From contig JAGHBW010000100.1 of NCBI GenBank assembly GCA_021160765.1, positions 1 to 9,827 on the forward strand: a stretch of 9,827 bases of DNA, read 5' to 3'. A program made the position numbers and the translations under genes. Of the stretch, positions 1 through 5,856 are shown piece by piece. The DNA comes from Thermoplasmata archaeon. GTDB taxonomy: Archaea > Thermoplasmatota > Penumbrarchaeia > Penumbrarchaeales > EX4484-36. How positions within the stretch are numbered: position 1 is the stretch's first letter; the number at the start of each line of letters is the position of its first letter. The notes below the pieces were generated by a model, which worked only from the letters and a program-made list of their open reading frames with translations, had not been told where the DNA came from and searched no databases.

Positions 1-159
1 CGTTAAAGGTGCGCTTTTCAGTATTTTGATCTTAAAATATCGGTTTCCCTTTGCTACCCTCTTTATTTCCGCAATCATCCCCTCCCCCAATCCGCCTTTG
101 CCCACAATAACTGATGCTTCAAGATCGCTGAAAAGCCTACCTTCCCTCTTTCCAGTCAT
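1..159 (-). CDS. YhbY/CRM-domain RNA-binding protein (partial, 3' end off left edge)
   Basis: Reading the minus strand from the ATG at 159 gives 53 open codons to the window edge. The peptide carries the CRM (CRS1-YhbY) signature: a GKGGLGEGMIAEIK segment at residues 20-33, matching the family pattern G-K-x-G-L-x-x-x-x-I-x-E-I, followed by a basic strand with KIKIL at 43-47. CRM domains are small KH-like RNA-binding folds. Bacterial YhbY binds ribosomal precursors, and archaeal members are stand-alone proteins of roughly 85-100 residues, so about half is seen here. The start overlaps the stop of rnp4 by four bases (ATGA) and has a strong SD eight nucleotides upstream, so translation is probably coupled to the RNase P gene. 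The role in ribosome or RNA maturation is inferred from family and context. Confidence 0.8.
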   Translation of the reverse strand, partial: MTGKREGRLFSDLEASVIVGKGGLGEGMIAEIKRVAKGNRYFKIKILKSAPLT

Positions 160-479
160 GCTACTCTCCTCCCTAAAGGCACCCTTCTCGTGCTCCCACA
201 TGTAAGACAGGTGATATGGAGTGTGTTTCCATAAAAACGCACCCTTGCATTAACCCCTGGCACAAGGGGCAAGAGACATTTTTTGCACAAATACCACTTC
301 TCCCCCCTCCTAAACCTCACATTCATCTTCTCGCCCAGACGAATGGCCTTTTTTACGTAGCTTCTGGCAAGGTCCTCCCTCCCCTCTCTAACAGCCTCCC
401 TTGCCTCTTTAAGAAGGTATGACATTCTTCTTCTGGTTATGACGACCCATATGGGCTTTCTTATCCCACGCCTGCGCAT
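156..479 (-). CDS. rnp4: Ribonuclease P protein component 4 (Rpr2/Rpp21 family)
   Basis: This 107-residue protein matches archaeal Rnp4, a zinc-ribbon subunit of RNase P, the ribonucleoprotein that removes 5' leaders from pre-tRNA. The first ~20 residues are very basic. Residues 20-55 form the helical part that in the family pairs with Rpp29. The C-terminal zinc ribbon has four cysteines: CKKC at 65-68 and CLTC at 91-94. Between them is the typical PGxNxRVR-type stretch (residues 74-81), and the second pair is followed by G-x-x-R-R. Length is normal for the family. The ATG at 479 is chosen because the preceding in-frame codons include a stop close upstream and the basic N-terminus is expected. 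An internal ATG at residue 19 would remove that region. It is the first gene of a minus-strand unit with the YhbY-type gene. Confidence 0.92.
   Translation of the reverse strand: MRRRGIRKPIWVVITRRRMSYLLKEAREAVREGREDLARSYVKKAIRLGEKMNVRFRRGEKWYLCKKCLLPLVPGVNARVRFYGNTLHITCLTCGSTRRVPLGRRVA
166..173 (-). promoter_or_regulatory. Strong Shine-Dalgarno site for the YhbY-family gene
   Basis: The minus strand reads GGGAGGAG here, inside the last codons of rnp4. Its GGAGG core lies eight nucleotides before the ATG at 159. This fixes the start of the downstream gene and supports translational coupling. Confidence 0.75.
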
Positions 480-497
480 GTACGTTCATCTGCTCTC

Positions 498-513
498 TCT
501 ATTTCTTATTTTC
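498..513 (-). promoter_or_regulatory. Possible promoter element for rnp4 (AT-rich)
   Basis: The minus strand reads GGAAAATAAGAAATAG about 20-35 nt before the rnp4 ATG. This is the only AT-rich, TATA-like stretch at a suitable distance and follows a GC-rich segment. It is a weak match to an archaeal TATA box. No good SD precedes the ATG at 479, which would fit a short-leader or leaderless transcript. Confidence 0.25.
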
Positions 514-555
514 CGCCTTTACTGAGAGGTCTCAAACACCCACTACACAAACACC

Positions 556-574
556 CATTCCCCCGGGGGGGATG
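556..574. repeat. GC-rich near-perfect palindrome in divergent promoter region
   Basis: The sequence CATTCCCCCGGGGGGGATG is almost self-complementary around a C5/G7 centre. It sits between the two divergent genes and is flanked by AAACACC (549-555) and its inverse GGTGTTT (592-598). It could be an operator shared by both promoters or a cruciform or hairpin element. A terminator role is unlikely because no gene ends here and no U-tract follows. Function is not established. Confidence 0.5.
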
Positions 575-611
575 TTCAAGCTAAAGCATGTGGTGTTTCA
601 TTTATCTTATT

Positions 612-630
612 TTCTTTAAAAGGGTTATAT
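612..630 (+). promoter_or_regulatory. Probable TATA region of the DnaA-like gene
   Basis: An AT-rich stretch contains TTTAAAAG at 615-622 and TTATAT at 625-630, about 35-50 nt before the ATG at 664. With the usual ~25 nt from archaeal TATA box to start site, transcription would begin near 643-655, just ahead of or at the SD. The exact box cannot be chosen from sequence alone. Confidence 0.4.
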
Positions 631-648
631 TGTGCAAAAAGGTTAAAT

Positions 649-655
649 GGTGGAG
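649..655 (+). promoter_or_regulatory. Shine-Dalgarno site for the start at 664
   Basis: GGTGGAG lies eight nucleotides before the ATG at 664 and matches the 3' end of archaeal 16S rRNA well. A second purine run, GGGGGA at 685-690 region, precedes the in-frame ATG at 697, so two starts compete. Confidence 0.6.
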
Positions 656-663
656 CTTTTGTT

Positions 664-3600
664 ATGATAGTGCATGCTCCTAACGGGGGACCTCACATGA
701 AACTTCCTTCCGGAAAAATGCTCTTTGAATGCAGTGGTGGAGAAGAAGGTCTGAAGGAGTGCCTTGACAAGGTGAAAAAGGAGAAACTTGAAGGCTATCT
801 CCTCCTGAACTCCTCTGAGGGAAAGGATTTGGTTACGGGACAGGTTGTATTCCAGGAGGGTGTTCCAGTTCTCGCTGATCTTGTTGTGGGAAGTGAAAAC
901 ATATCCGCGGATGACGCTCTGGAAAGAATAGTCAGGTATTCCTTAAAACCCGATTCTGCACTTCAGTTCAGAAAGATAATCCTTGGACCTCTACCTGATA
1001 TTGAGGTGGACAAGAGGATCAGTGAAGGGTCGTCAATTGAAGAGATTCTTATAAAGATAAAGAGGGAGGAAGAAAAAAGGAGGGAAGAGGAGAGAAAAAA
1101 AGAGGAAACCCTCAAAGAACTGAGCGCCCTAAAAGAAAAAGGGTTCAACCTCCCCACCCTTGAGAAGATAGAGGGAGCTCCCCTGCAGGAGGTGTTGGAA
1201 TACGCTGAAAGGGTGAAAAACGCTCTAAAAAGGTACGAAGAGATCCTAAAAGTGATTGATTCAGTAAAAGAGAAGACCCTGGAGGAGGATAAAAAGAAAC
1301 TAATTAAGATGATGAAAAACGTGGAAGATCTGCCAGAGGTGGAGAAGAGGTTTGCAGAGTTCAGGGGGAAATTGGAGAGTTTGGAGGAGAGGAGAGGAAA
1401 AATAAAGAAGTGGATTGATGAATGGAAAAAGCAGGGATATAACGTCACATTATTGGAAGAGAAGCTAAAGGAGGACCTGAGCTCTGCAGAGGCCCTCATT
1501 GTGGATTTCTTGGACAGGCTTCAGAGAGTTAAGGAGCTTGAAGGTGTTCTTGAAAAGTACAGGGAGGATCCCTCCTTCCAGCCCTTCACAAAAGAGTTGG
1601 AGAACGTTGCAAGGATGCTTAAGGATCCCATGCACGTTGAGGAGGCCGAGAAGGCCTTTGAAGATTTGAAGAGAGCTGTGGAAGAGGACATAAAAGCGAA
1701 GGAATCCGCCAGAGAACGGATTCAAGAACTGCAATCAAGGGGGGTTGACACATCTGGCGCAGAATCCCTTCTTATGAAGCAGTGGAAGGAGGTGGAAGAC
1801 CAGTGGAAGGAGTACCTCAAAAAGGCGGAGGCCCTTCTTTCCCTCAAGGAGAAGGTGGAGTCGGTAAGGGAGGAGGCAGAACGGGACCTTAAGGAGCAAC
1901 TGGAGAGGGTTCTCTCCCTCCTGAACAAACCAGAGGACATTGATACTGCTCAGAAGGAGTATGAAAACCTTTTGAAATCCCTTGAGGAGGTAAGGAGAGA
2001 AAGGAGTGACATCCTCTCCTACTTTGAGGATCTTCAGGAGGAGGGGTACGCGCTAGGAGATTTGGCACCTCCTGGGAACGCACCCATTAAGGAGCTTAAA
2101 GAGTCCTCGGAGAGAATAAGGAAGATGGTGGAAGAGAGTAAGAAGATTGCGGAAGAGTTGAAGGGTGTGGATCTCACATATTTTGCTGGAAGGGATGAGG
2201 AGATTTTGAAAACTGTTAAGGACCTCAGAAAATTGGAGGAGGCGAGGAAGAGGCTGGAGGAATTGAAGGAGGATGTGGAGAAGGATAGAAGGTTCAGGGA
2301 GTCAGTAAAAGAGGAGGTTGATAAATGGGAAAAAGAGGGCTTCAACGTGGAGAAGGTGCGGGATGCCCTCACCTCACCCCCACCAACCCTTAAAGAAGTT
2401 TACGATGATTTTAAAAAGAGATTGAAGGTCGCCACCAAGCTGCTAGAGGCTCTGGAGGGGATGAACACCACATATTTCAAGGAGCAGGTGGAGGCTATTG
2501 AGGACCTAATTAGAGACCTTTACAGTATGGAGGATGCAAAAGAGGCTATTAAGCAACTGGAGGGGAGCCTGAAGGAGTTCGCAGAATTAAAGGAGAGTTT
2601 CTCTGAAACCCTGAGAAGGTTGGCGGAGGAGGGATGGAACGTTGATGAGTACAAAGAGGTTCTGAAGGGGGCACCGGATGAGGTTAAATCCGCATTTGAA
2701 GAGGTAAAGAAGAGGGCGGAGGAGGCAGAAAAGCACATAAAGGAGGTGGAGGGGTGGGACGAGCTGGAAAGAAGACACCTTTCCAAGGATGTGGAGGATG
2801 TGGTCGCGAGCCTCAAGGTTCTAGCCAAACTACCTGAGGCAATAGAGAAGAAAGAAAAGATGAGGGAGGAGATAGAGAAGAGAGCAAAGAGAAGGGAGGA
2901 GATAAAGAAGACTGTTGAGGACTGGCTAGACAGCGGTTATCTTGTAGAAGATCTGAAAACACTCTTTGACGCCCCCCTTGAGGAACTTGAGAGTGCATAT
3001 TCTGAAATGGAGAAGAAGATAAAAGAGCTGGAAGAGCTTCAGAACGTACTTGATAATCTGGACACCAGGCATTACGAGGCAGAGGTGGAAGACCTCATCT
3101 TCATGAACGACCCGAGTAGATTGGAAGAGTTCAGAGAGCGCCTAGAGACCCTTAAAAAGAAGATAGAGGAGGACCGTAAGCGTCGCGAGGAGATCGCTAA
3201 AGAATTGAGACAGCTCGCTAGAGAGGGTTTCAGAAAGGCTGAAGATCTGCTCAGGAGATATATGGATGAGGAGCTCGCCATGCTGGAGATGCACTATAGA
3301 GATTTCTTGAAAGATGTGGAGTCTTTGAAAAATCTTATGGAGAAGACCGGATTCAGCCCCCCCACCGCCCCACTCAGTGAAACCACTATTGAGTTCGGCA
3401 TAACACCAAAGGAGGAGATGTCTCTCACGAGATTCTTGGAGGATGAGAGCAACAAGCAGGCTCTTGAGGGGGTAAAAAGAATAATAACGGGTGAGGAGGA
3501 TTTACCGCTTCTCTACATCTTTGGACCCTCCGCTGTAGGAAAAACACATCTACTTCACGGTGCTGCACTCTCGTTGAAGGAGTCTGGGAAAGAACCCGTG

Positions 3601-4416
3601 CTGACAACTACGGAAAAATTCGTTGAGGAGTTTTTGAGATCTGTAAAGGAAGAGGCGCTGGACCTCTTCAGAGAGTTTTACCGCGGGGGAGAGATTCTCC
3701 TTGTGGATAATGTTGAGTTTCTCGCTGGGAAAAGCTCCACGCAGGAGGAGTTCTTCCACCTTTTGGAGACTTTGGTAGATGAGGGTAAGAGGATTATACT
3801 CACCTCAGATAGGCCGCCCTCGGACATCCCGGAGATCGCTGAAAGGCTCAGAAACAGGTTTGAAAGCGGTTTGATTGTTGAAATAAAGCCCCCAACAGAG
3901 AGCCTCAAAAGACGATTTGTGGAGAGGTGGATGGAGGAGGAGGGCATATCGCTCACTGAGGAGCAGATCTCTCACCTTCTCCAATTGGACAACCTCATGA
4001 GCTTGGGCGGGGCCTTGAGGACCCTGGAGAAGAAGGCTAAAGAGGGCAAGGTGGACGATGACCAGATAAAAGAGGTTGTGGAGAGACTTCTGGGGGTTGA
4101 AGAGAAAAAGGAGGAGGGGAGTGATGTCATAAAAGAGGCGTTCAAAAGCCTCACAGAGAAGGTTCAGAGCCTTGTGGAGGGGGAAGAGGAAGCACCTCCG
4201 GAGCCATCTCCTGACTCCTCAGAGGAAGGAGAGGAAGAGGAGATCATGGTTAAATGTGCTGTGTGCGGCAGCATAATTCCAGAAAGTGCCACTGTTTGTC
4301 CTGTTTGCGGCGCTGTTTTTGAGGAGGAAGAGGAGGTTATTGTCTGTCCCTCCTGCGGCAGTATTGTACCCGAAGGAAGCACAGTATGTCCAAATTGCGG
4401 GGCAGAGCTGGGTTAG
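664..4416 (+). CDS. Giant coiled-coil protein with DnaA-type AAA+ ATPase domain and C-terminal zinc ribbons
   Basis: This is a 1250-residue multidomain protein of unknown function. Residues ~12-108 form an alpha/beta domain starting MKLPSGK, resembling archaeal DUF2226 or DUF4388/PATAN domains (family assignment tentative). Residues ~118-893 are charged helical/coiled-coil sequence made of eight ~100-residue repeats. Residues ~905-1143 are a DnaA-like AAA+ domain: Walker A GPSAVGKT at 954-961, a DnaA-like insertion ending F-R-E-F-Y-R at 1002-1007, Walker B ILLVDN at 1011-1016, sensor 1 TSDR at 1047-1050, and box VII RLRNRF at 1061-1066. An acidic linker (1145-1196) leads to two Cys4 zinc ribbons. 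The DnaA DNA-binding HTH is absent, and there is no signal peptide or membrane helix, so it should be cytoplasmic. A shorter start at 697 is possible. It probably heads an operon with the creatininase-family gene 22 nt downstream. Roles in chromosome organisation, replication control or signalling are all open. Confidence 0.88.
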   Translation: MIVHAPNGGPHMKLPSGKMLFECSGGEEGLKECLDKVKKEKLEGYLLLNSSEGKDLVTGQVVFQEGVPVLADLVVGSENISADDALERIVRYSLKPDSALQFRKIILGPLPDIEVDKRISEGSSIEEILIKIKREEEKRREEERKKEETLKELSALKEKGFNLPTLEKIEGAPLQEVLEYAERVKNALKRYEEILKVIDSVKEKTLEEDKKKLIKMMKNVEDLPEVEKRFAEFRGKLESLEERRGKIKKWIDEWKKQGYNVTLLEEKLKEDLSSAEALIVDFLDRLQRVKELEGVLEKYREDPSFQPFTKELENVARMLKDPMHVEEAEKAFEDLKRAVEEDIKAKESARERIQELQSRGVDTSGAESLLMKQWKEVEDQWKEYLKKAEALLSLKEKVESVREEAERDLKEQLERVLSLLNKPEDIDTAQKEYENLLKSLEEVRRERSDILSYFEDLQEEGYALGDLAPPGNAPIKELKESSERIRKMVEESKKIAEELKGVDLTYFAGRDEEILKTVKDLRKLEEARKRLEELKEDVEKDRRFRESVKEEVDKWEKEGFNVEKVRDALTSPPPTLKEVYDDFKKRLKVATKLLEALEGMNTTYFKEQVEAIEDLIRDLYSMEDAKEAIKQLEGSLKEFAELKESFSETLRRLAEEGWNVDEYKEVLKGAPDEVKSAFEEVKKRAEEAEKHIKEVEGWDELERRHLSKDVEDVVASLKVLAKLPEAIEKKEKMREEIEKRAKRREEIKKTVEDWLDSGYLVEDLKTLFDAPLEELESAYSEMEKKIKELEELQNVLDNLDTRHYEAEVEDLIFMNDPSRLEEFRERLETLKKKIEEDRKRREEIAKELRQLAREGFRKAEDLLRRYMDEELAMLEMHYRDFLKDVESLKNLMEKTGFSPPTAPLSETTIEFGITPKEEMSLTRFLEDESNKQALEGVKRIITGEEDLPLLYIFGPSAVGKTHLLHGAALSLKESGKEPVLTTTEKFVEEFLRSVKEEALDLFREFYRGGEILLVDNVEFLAGKSSTQEEFFHLLETLVDEGKRIILTSDRPPSDIPEIAERLRNRFESGLIVEIKPPTESLKRRFVERWMEEEGISLTEEQISHLLQLDNLMSLGGALRTLEKKAKEGKVDDDQIKEVVERLLGVEEKKEEGSDVIKEAFKSLTEKVQSLVEGEEEAPPEPSPDSSEEGEEEEIMVKCAVCGSIIPESATVCPVCGAVFEEEEEVIVCPSCGSIVPEGSTVCPNCGAELG
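1015..3342 (+). repeat. Eight ~100-residue helical repeats within the DnaA-like protein
   Basis: Each unit contains a helix ending in a [LW]-x-x-x-G-aromatic turn, often followed by N-V, then a long charged helix pair. The marker glycines fall at protein residues 160, 258, 360, 461, 559, 657, 758 and 855, with spacings of 98, 102, 101, 98, 98, 101 and 97. Examples are EKGFN, KQGYN, EEGYA, KEGFN, EEGWN and DSGYL. The third copy has lost the aromatic (SRGVD). A second conserved patch lies ~40-65 residues after each glycine. DNA identity between units is low, so the duplications are old. Confidence 0.8.
3376..4092 (+). other. DnaA-type AAA+ ATPase domain (protein residues ~905-1143)
   Basis: Motif order and wording follow bacterial DnaA domain III closely. 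The Walker A is followed by THLLH. A tract ending FREFYR precedes Walker B, like the DnaA initiator-specific segment. FLAGK and QEEFFH follow Walker B. Then come ILTSDRPP (sensor 1) and RLRNRFESGL (box VII with both arginines), then IKPP. Two departures stand out. The second Walker B acid is Asn (residue 1016). The sensor II stretch reads NLMSLGGAL (1110-1118) where DnaA has N-V-R-E-L-E-G-A-L, so the sensor II Arg is Met. Orc1/Cdc6 motifs fit less well. Confidence 0.85.
4255..4401 (+). other. Two tandem Cys4 zinc ribbons at the C-terminus of the DnaA-like protein
   Basis: Cysteines 1198, 1201, 1212 and 1215 form the first ribbon. Cysteines 1228, 1231, 1242 and 1245 form the second. Both have the pattern C-x2-C-G-S-I-[IV]-P-E, then C-P-x-C-G-A, with an exact 30-residue period and an acidic spacer between. 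This is a double-zinc-ribbon type tail that could bind nucleic acid or protein. Confidence 0.85.
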
Positions 4417-4421
4417 ATTGA

Positions 4422-4438
4422 CCCCGGGGGTGGTAACC
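4422..4438 (+). promoter_or_regulatory. GC palindrome and ribosome binding site before the creatininase-family gene
   Basis: The 22-nt gap after the DnaA-like stop contains CCCCGGGGG (4422-4430) overlapping GGTGGT (4429-4434). GGTGGT ends four nucleotides before the ATG at 4439 and is a reasonable archaeal SD. No TATA-like element fits in the gap, so the gene is probably co-transcribed with the one upstream. The palindrome could hide the SD in a small hairpin, but this is speculative. Confidence 0.45.
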
Positions 4439-5176
4439 ATGCCAAGATGGGAAGAGATGACAACGAAGGAGTTCAACGAATTCCTTAAAAAGGACCCGAT
4501 CTTCGTACTCCCTGTGGGCAGTTTAGAGGGACATGGCGCCCACCTCCCCTTAGGTACGGATTTCTTCCAGCCCATGCAACTTTTGGAGGAGTTAGAGCGA
4601 CGGCTCCCCCTCCTTATTGCTCCCCCCCTCCTTTATGGAAATTGCACTTCCACAGGTGGTTTTCCCGGCACGGTCTCCATATCCTATGAAACCCTGAAAA
4701 GCCTTGTTCGGGAGATCCTAGACAACTTCGTGAAAAATGGCGCGAGGAGAATCCTTCTCCTCTCAGGACATGCCGGAAGGACACATCTATGCGCCTTAAA
4801 AGATGCCGCTCTCGCCGTGGTGAGAGAGCACCCAGAGGTTAAAATCTGGTCTTTATCAGATTATGAGATCCTCTATCGCGCTCAGGAGCGGTTCCAGGAG
4901 GTCCCACCAGACGACGGGCATGGTGGGATGATGGAGACTTCCAGAATGCTTGCCATAAGGGAGGATTTGGTTAAGCTTGAAAGAATTGAGGAGAAAAAAG
5001 GAGTGGGTGGCATCCCCAGAGATTTCTTAATAAGGTCCTCCCCCTGGGAGCAATTTCCACATGGGTATGAAGGCTATCCAGAGATGGCCACTAAGGATAT
5101 TGGGAGAAGGCTCAACTCCTATCTTGTGGAGGAGCTGTATAAAATGCTCACAACTCCTCCCGATAGTAAACGATAA
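4439..5176 (+). CDS. Creatininase-family metal-dependent amidohydrolase (ArfB/MftE/creatininase superfamily)
   Basis: This 245-residue protein has the metal-site motifs of the creatininase family. PVGSLEGHGAHLPLGTD (residues 25-41) supplies Glu30, His32 and Asp41, with the same spacing as Glu34/His36/Asp45 of creatininase. SGHAGRT at 109-115 corresponds to the usual GHGGN loop with His111 and ends in Arg instead of Asn. DGHGGMMETS at 159-168 supplies the late His/Glu segment. The family hydrolyses cyclic or linear amides. In archaea it includes ArfB, the formamide hydrolase of F420/riboflavin synthesis, which is a candidate but not provable here. A further upstream open frame reaches 4286 but lies inside the previous gene. 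The ATG at 4439 has an SD, and PRWEEMT at its N-terminus is family-like. Probably co-transcribed with the DnaA-like gene; its 3' end overlaps the convergent TPK gene by 29 bp. Confidence 0.85.
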   Translation: MPRWEEMTTKEFNEFLKKDPIFVLPVGSLEGHGAHLPLGTDFFQPMQLLEELERRLPLLIAPPLLYGNCTSTGGFPGTVSISYETLKSLVREILDNFVKNGARRILLLSGHAGRTHLCALKDAALAVVREHPEVKIWSLSDYEILYRAQERFQEVPPDDGHGGMMETSRMLAIREDLVKLERIEEKKGVGGIPRDFLIRSSPWEQFPHGYEGYPEMATKDIGRRLNSYLVEELYKMLTTPPDSKR

Positions 5177-5801
5177 GGAGAGCTTTTCCTCTTTTGAGTT
5201 TCACTTCCACCTGCCCCTTCACAGCCATGTTGTGTATCGGTTTTCCTATTCCTCTCCTGAGTGTTAACCCAGATATGTCCCACCTCAGCCCCTCCGACCC
5301 TTCAACTTCCGCTCTTTCCGTAAGCGGAAGTATAGATACAACCTCACCCCCTTTAGCCTTAACAGGAATCCCCTCATAAAGAACGTGTGCCTCCCCCCCG
5401 GGGAAGAGGTATGTGGCCGCTCTGAGATTCCTCCTTGCAACCATCTCCACATTGAGTATTGTGTGGTCTATTCTTCCCCCTAAACCCCCTACGATGAGAA
5501 GGCCCTGCTCGCCCGTAAGGAGGGGGTGATTGAGACAGAGTTCAAAATCAGTATAGTCCTTATCCTTGGGCCACCTCTCCAGCTTTAGCCCGTTCGCAAC
5601 AAGTTTCTCTATCTCCTCCTCCCTTAATGAATCCAAGTCCCCCACAACCACCTCCGGAAAATACCCCAGATCCATTGCTAAAATAGCTCCCGTGTCCGCT
5701 GAAAGAACCTTGCCTATTTCAAATTCGTTAATTCTTTCCCTCAACCCCGGCCAAACAGACCTCTCTGGCCCAAGAAATATCACAGCCCTTCGCTCTGACA
5801 T
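5148..5801 (-). CDS. Thiamine pyrophosphokinase
   Basis: This 217-residue protein matches thiamine pyrophosphokinase, which makes thiamine diphosphate from thiamine and ATP in the cytoplasm. Seen motifs in order: ADTGA at 35-39, PEVVVGDLDS at 49-58 (metal/ATP site), KDKDYTDFE at 79-87 (family KDxTDxE) and GGLGGRIDHTILN at 105-117 (family G-x-GGR-x-DH-x-x-N). The C-terminal thiamine-binding half has EGLRWDISGL (170-179) and HNMAVKG (190-196) before a last beta strand. Length is normal. The related archaeal pterin kinase MptE shares the catalytic fold, but the C-terminal GLRW segment favours thiamine. The ATG at 5801 lacks a good SD but has a TATA-like element ~30 nt upstream, suggesting a leaderless or very short leader mRNA. 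Its 3' end overlaps the convergent creatininase-family gene. Confidence 0.88.
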   Translation of the reverse strand: MSERRAVIFLGPERSVWPGLRERINEFEIGKVLSADTGAILAMDLGYFPEVVVGDLDSLREEEIEKLVANGLKLERWPKDKDYTDFELCLNHPLLTGEQGLLIVGGLGGRIDHTILNVEMVARRNLRAATYLFPGGEAHVLYEGIPVKAKGGEVVSILPLTERAEVEGSEGLRWDISGLTLRRGIGKPIHNMAVKGQVEVKLKRGKALLIVYYREEL

Positions 5802-5825
5802 ATCGTTTCCGTAATAAAGTAGGGA

Positions 5826-5836
5826 GATATAAAAAG
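5826..5836 (-). promoter_or_regulatory. TATA-like element for the thiamine pyrophosphokinase gene
   Basis: The minus strand reads CTTTTTATATC, centred 30 nt before the ATG at 5801, which would put transcription start ~5 nt ahead of the codon. The same T-rich run lies 20-30 nt after the stop of the surface-protein gene, so it may also act as a U-tract terminator for that gene. Confidence 0.5.
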
Positions 5837-5856
5837 ATAGGAGGAGAGGGGGGAAA

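Larger units (their letters stand above)
480..663. other. Divergent intergenic region between rnp4 and the DnaA-like gene
   Basis: No gene is seen in these 184 bp. The left part is pyrimidine-rich on the plus strand. CAAACACCC occurs twice (533-541 and 548-556), and its inverse GGTGTTT occurs at 592-598, on the other side of a GC-rich palindrome. The right 60 bp are AT-rich and carry the promoter and SD of the plus-strand gene. Confidence 0.7.

Noticed and set aside
216..422. Plus-strand open frame opposite rnp4
   Set aside because: It is covered by a clear RNase P subunit gene and has no SD or family similarity.
647..667. ATG at 647 as a small upstream gene
   Set aside because: It reads only six codons before a stop and overlaps the SD of the real gene.
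963..4154. Many antisense open frames opposite the DnaA-like gene
   Set aside because: They are Ser/Leu/Phe-rich mirror products of purine-loaded Glu/Lys codons, with no domain motifs, and lie wholly within a convincing gene.
4286..4438. N-terminal extension of the creatininase-family protein by 51 residues
   Set aside because: This stretch overlaps the zinc-ribbon coding end of the upstream gene in another frame and is unlike the family. The ATG at 4439 has an SD and a family-like N-terminus.
5170..5215. T-rich stretch after the creatininase-family stop as a terminator
   Set aside because: TTTTCCTCTTTTG is suggestive but weak and lies inside the opposing thiamine pyrophosphokinase gene, so it may only reflect coding sequence.
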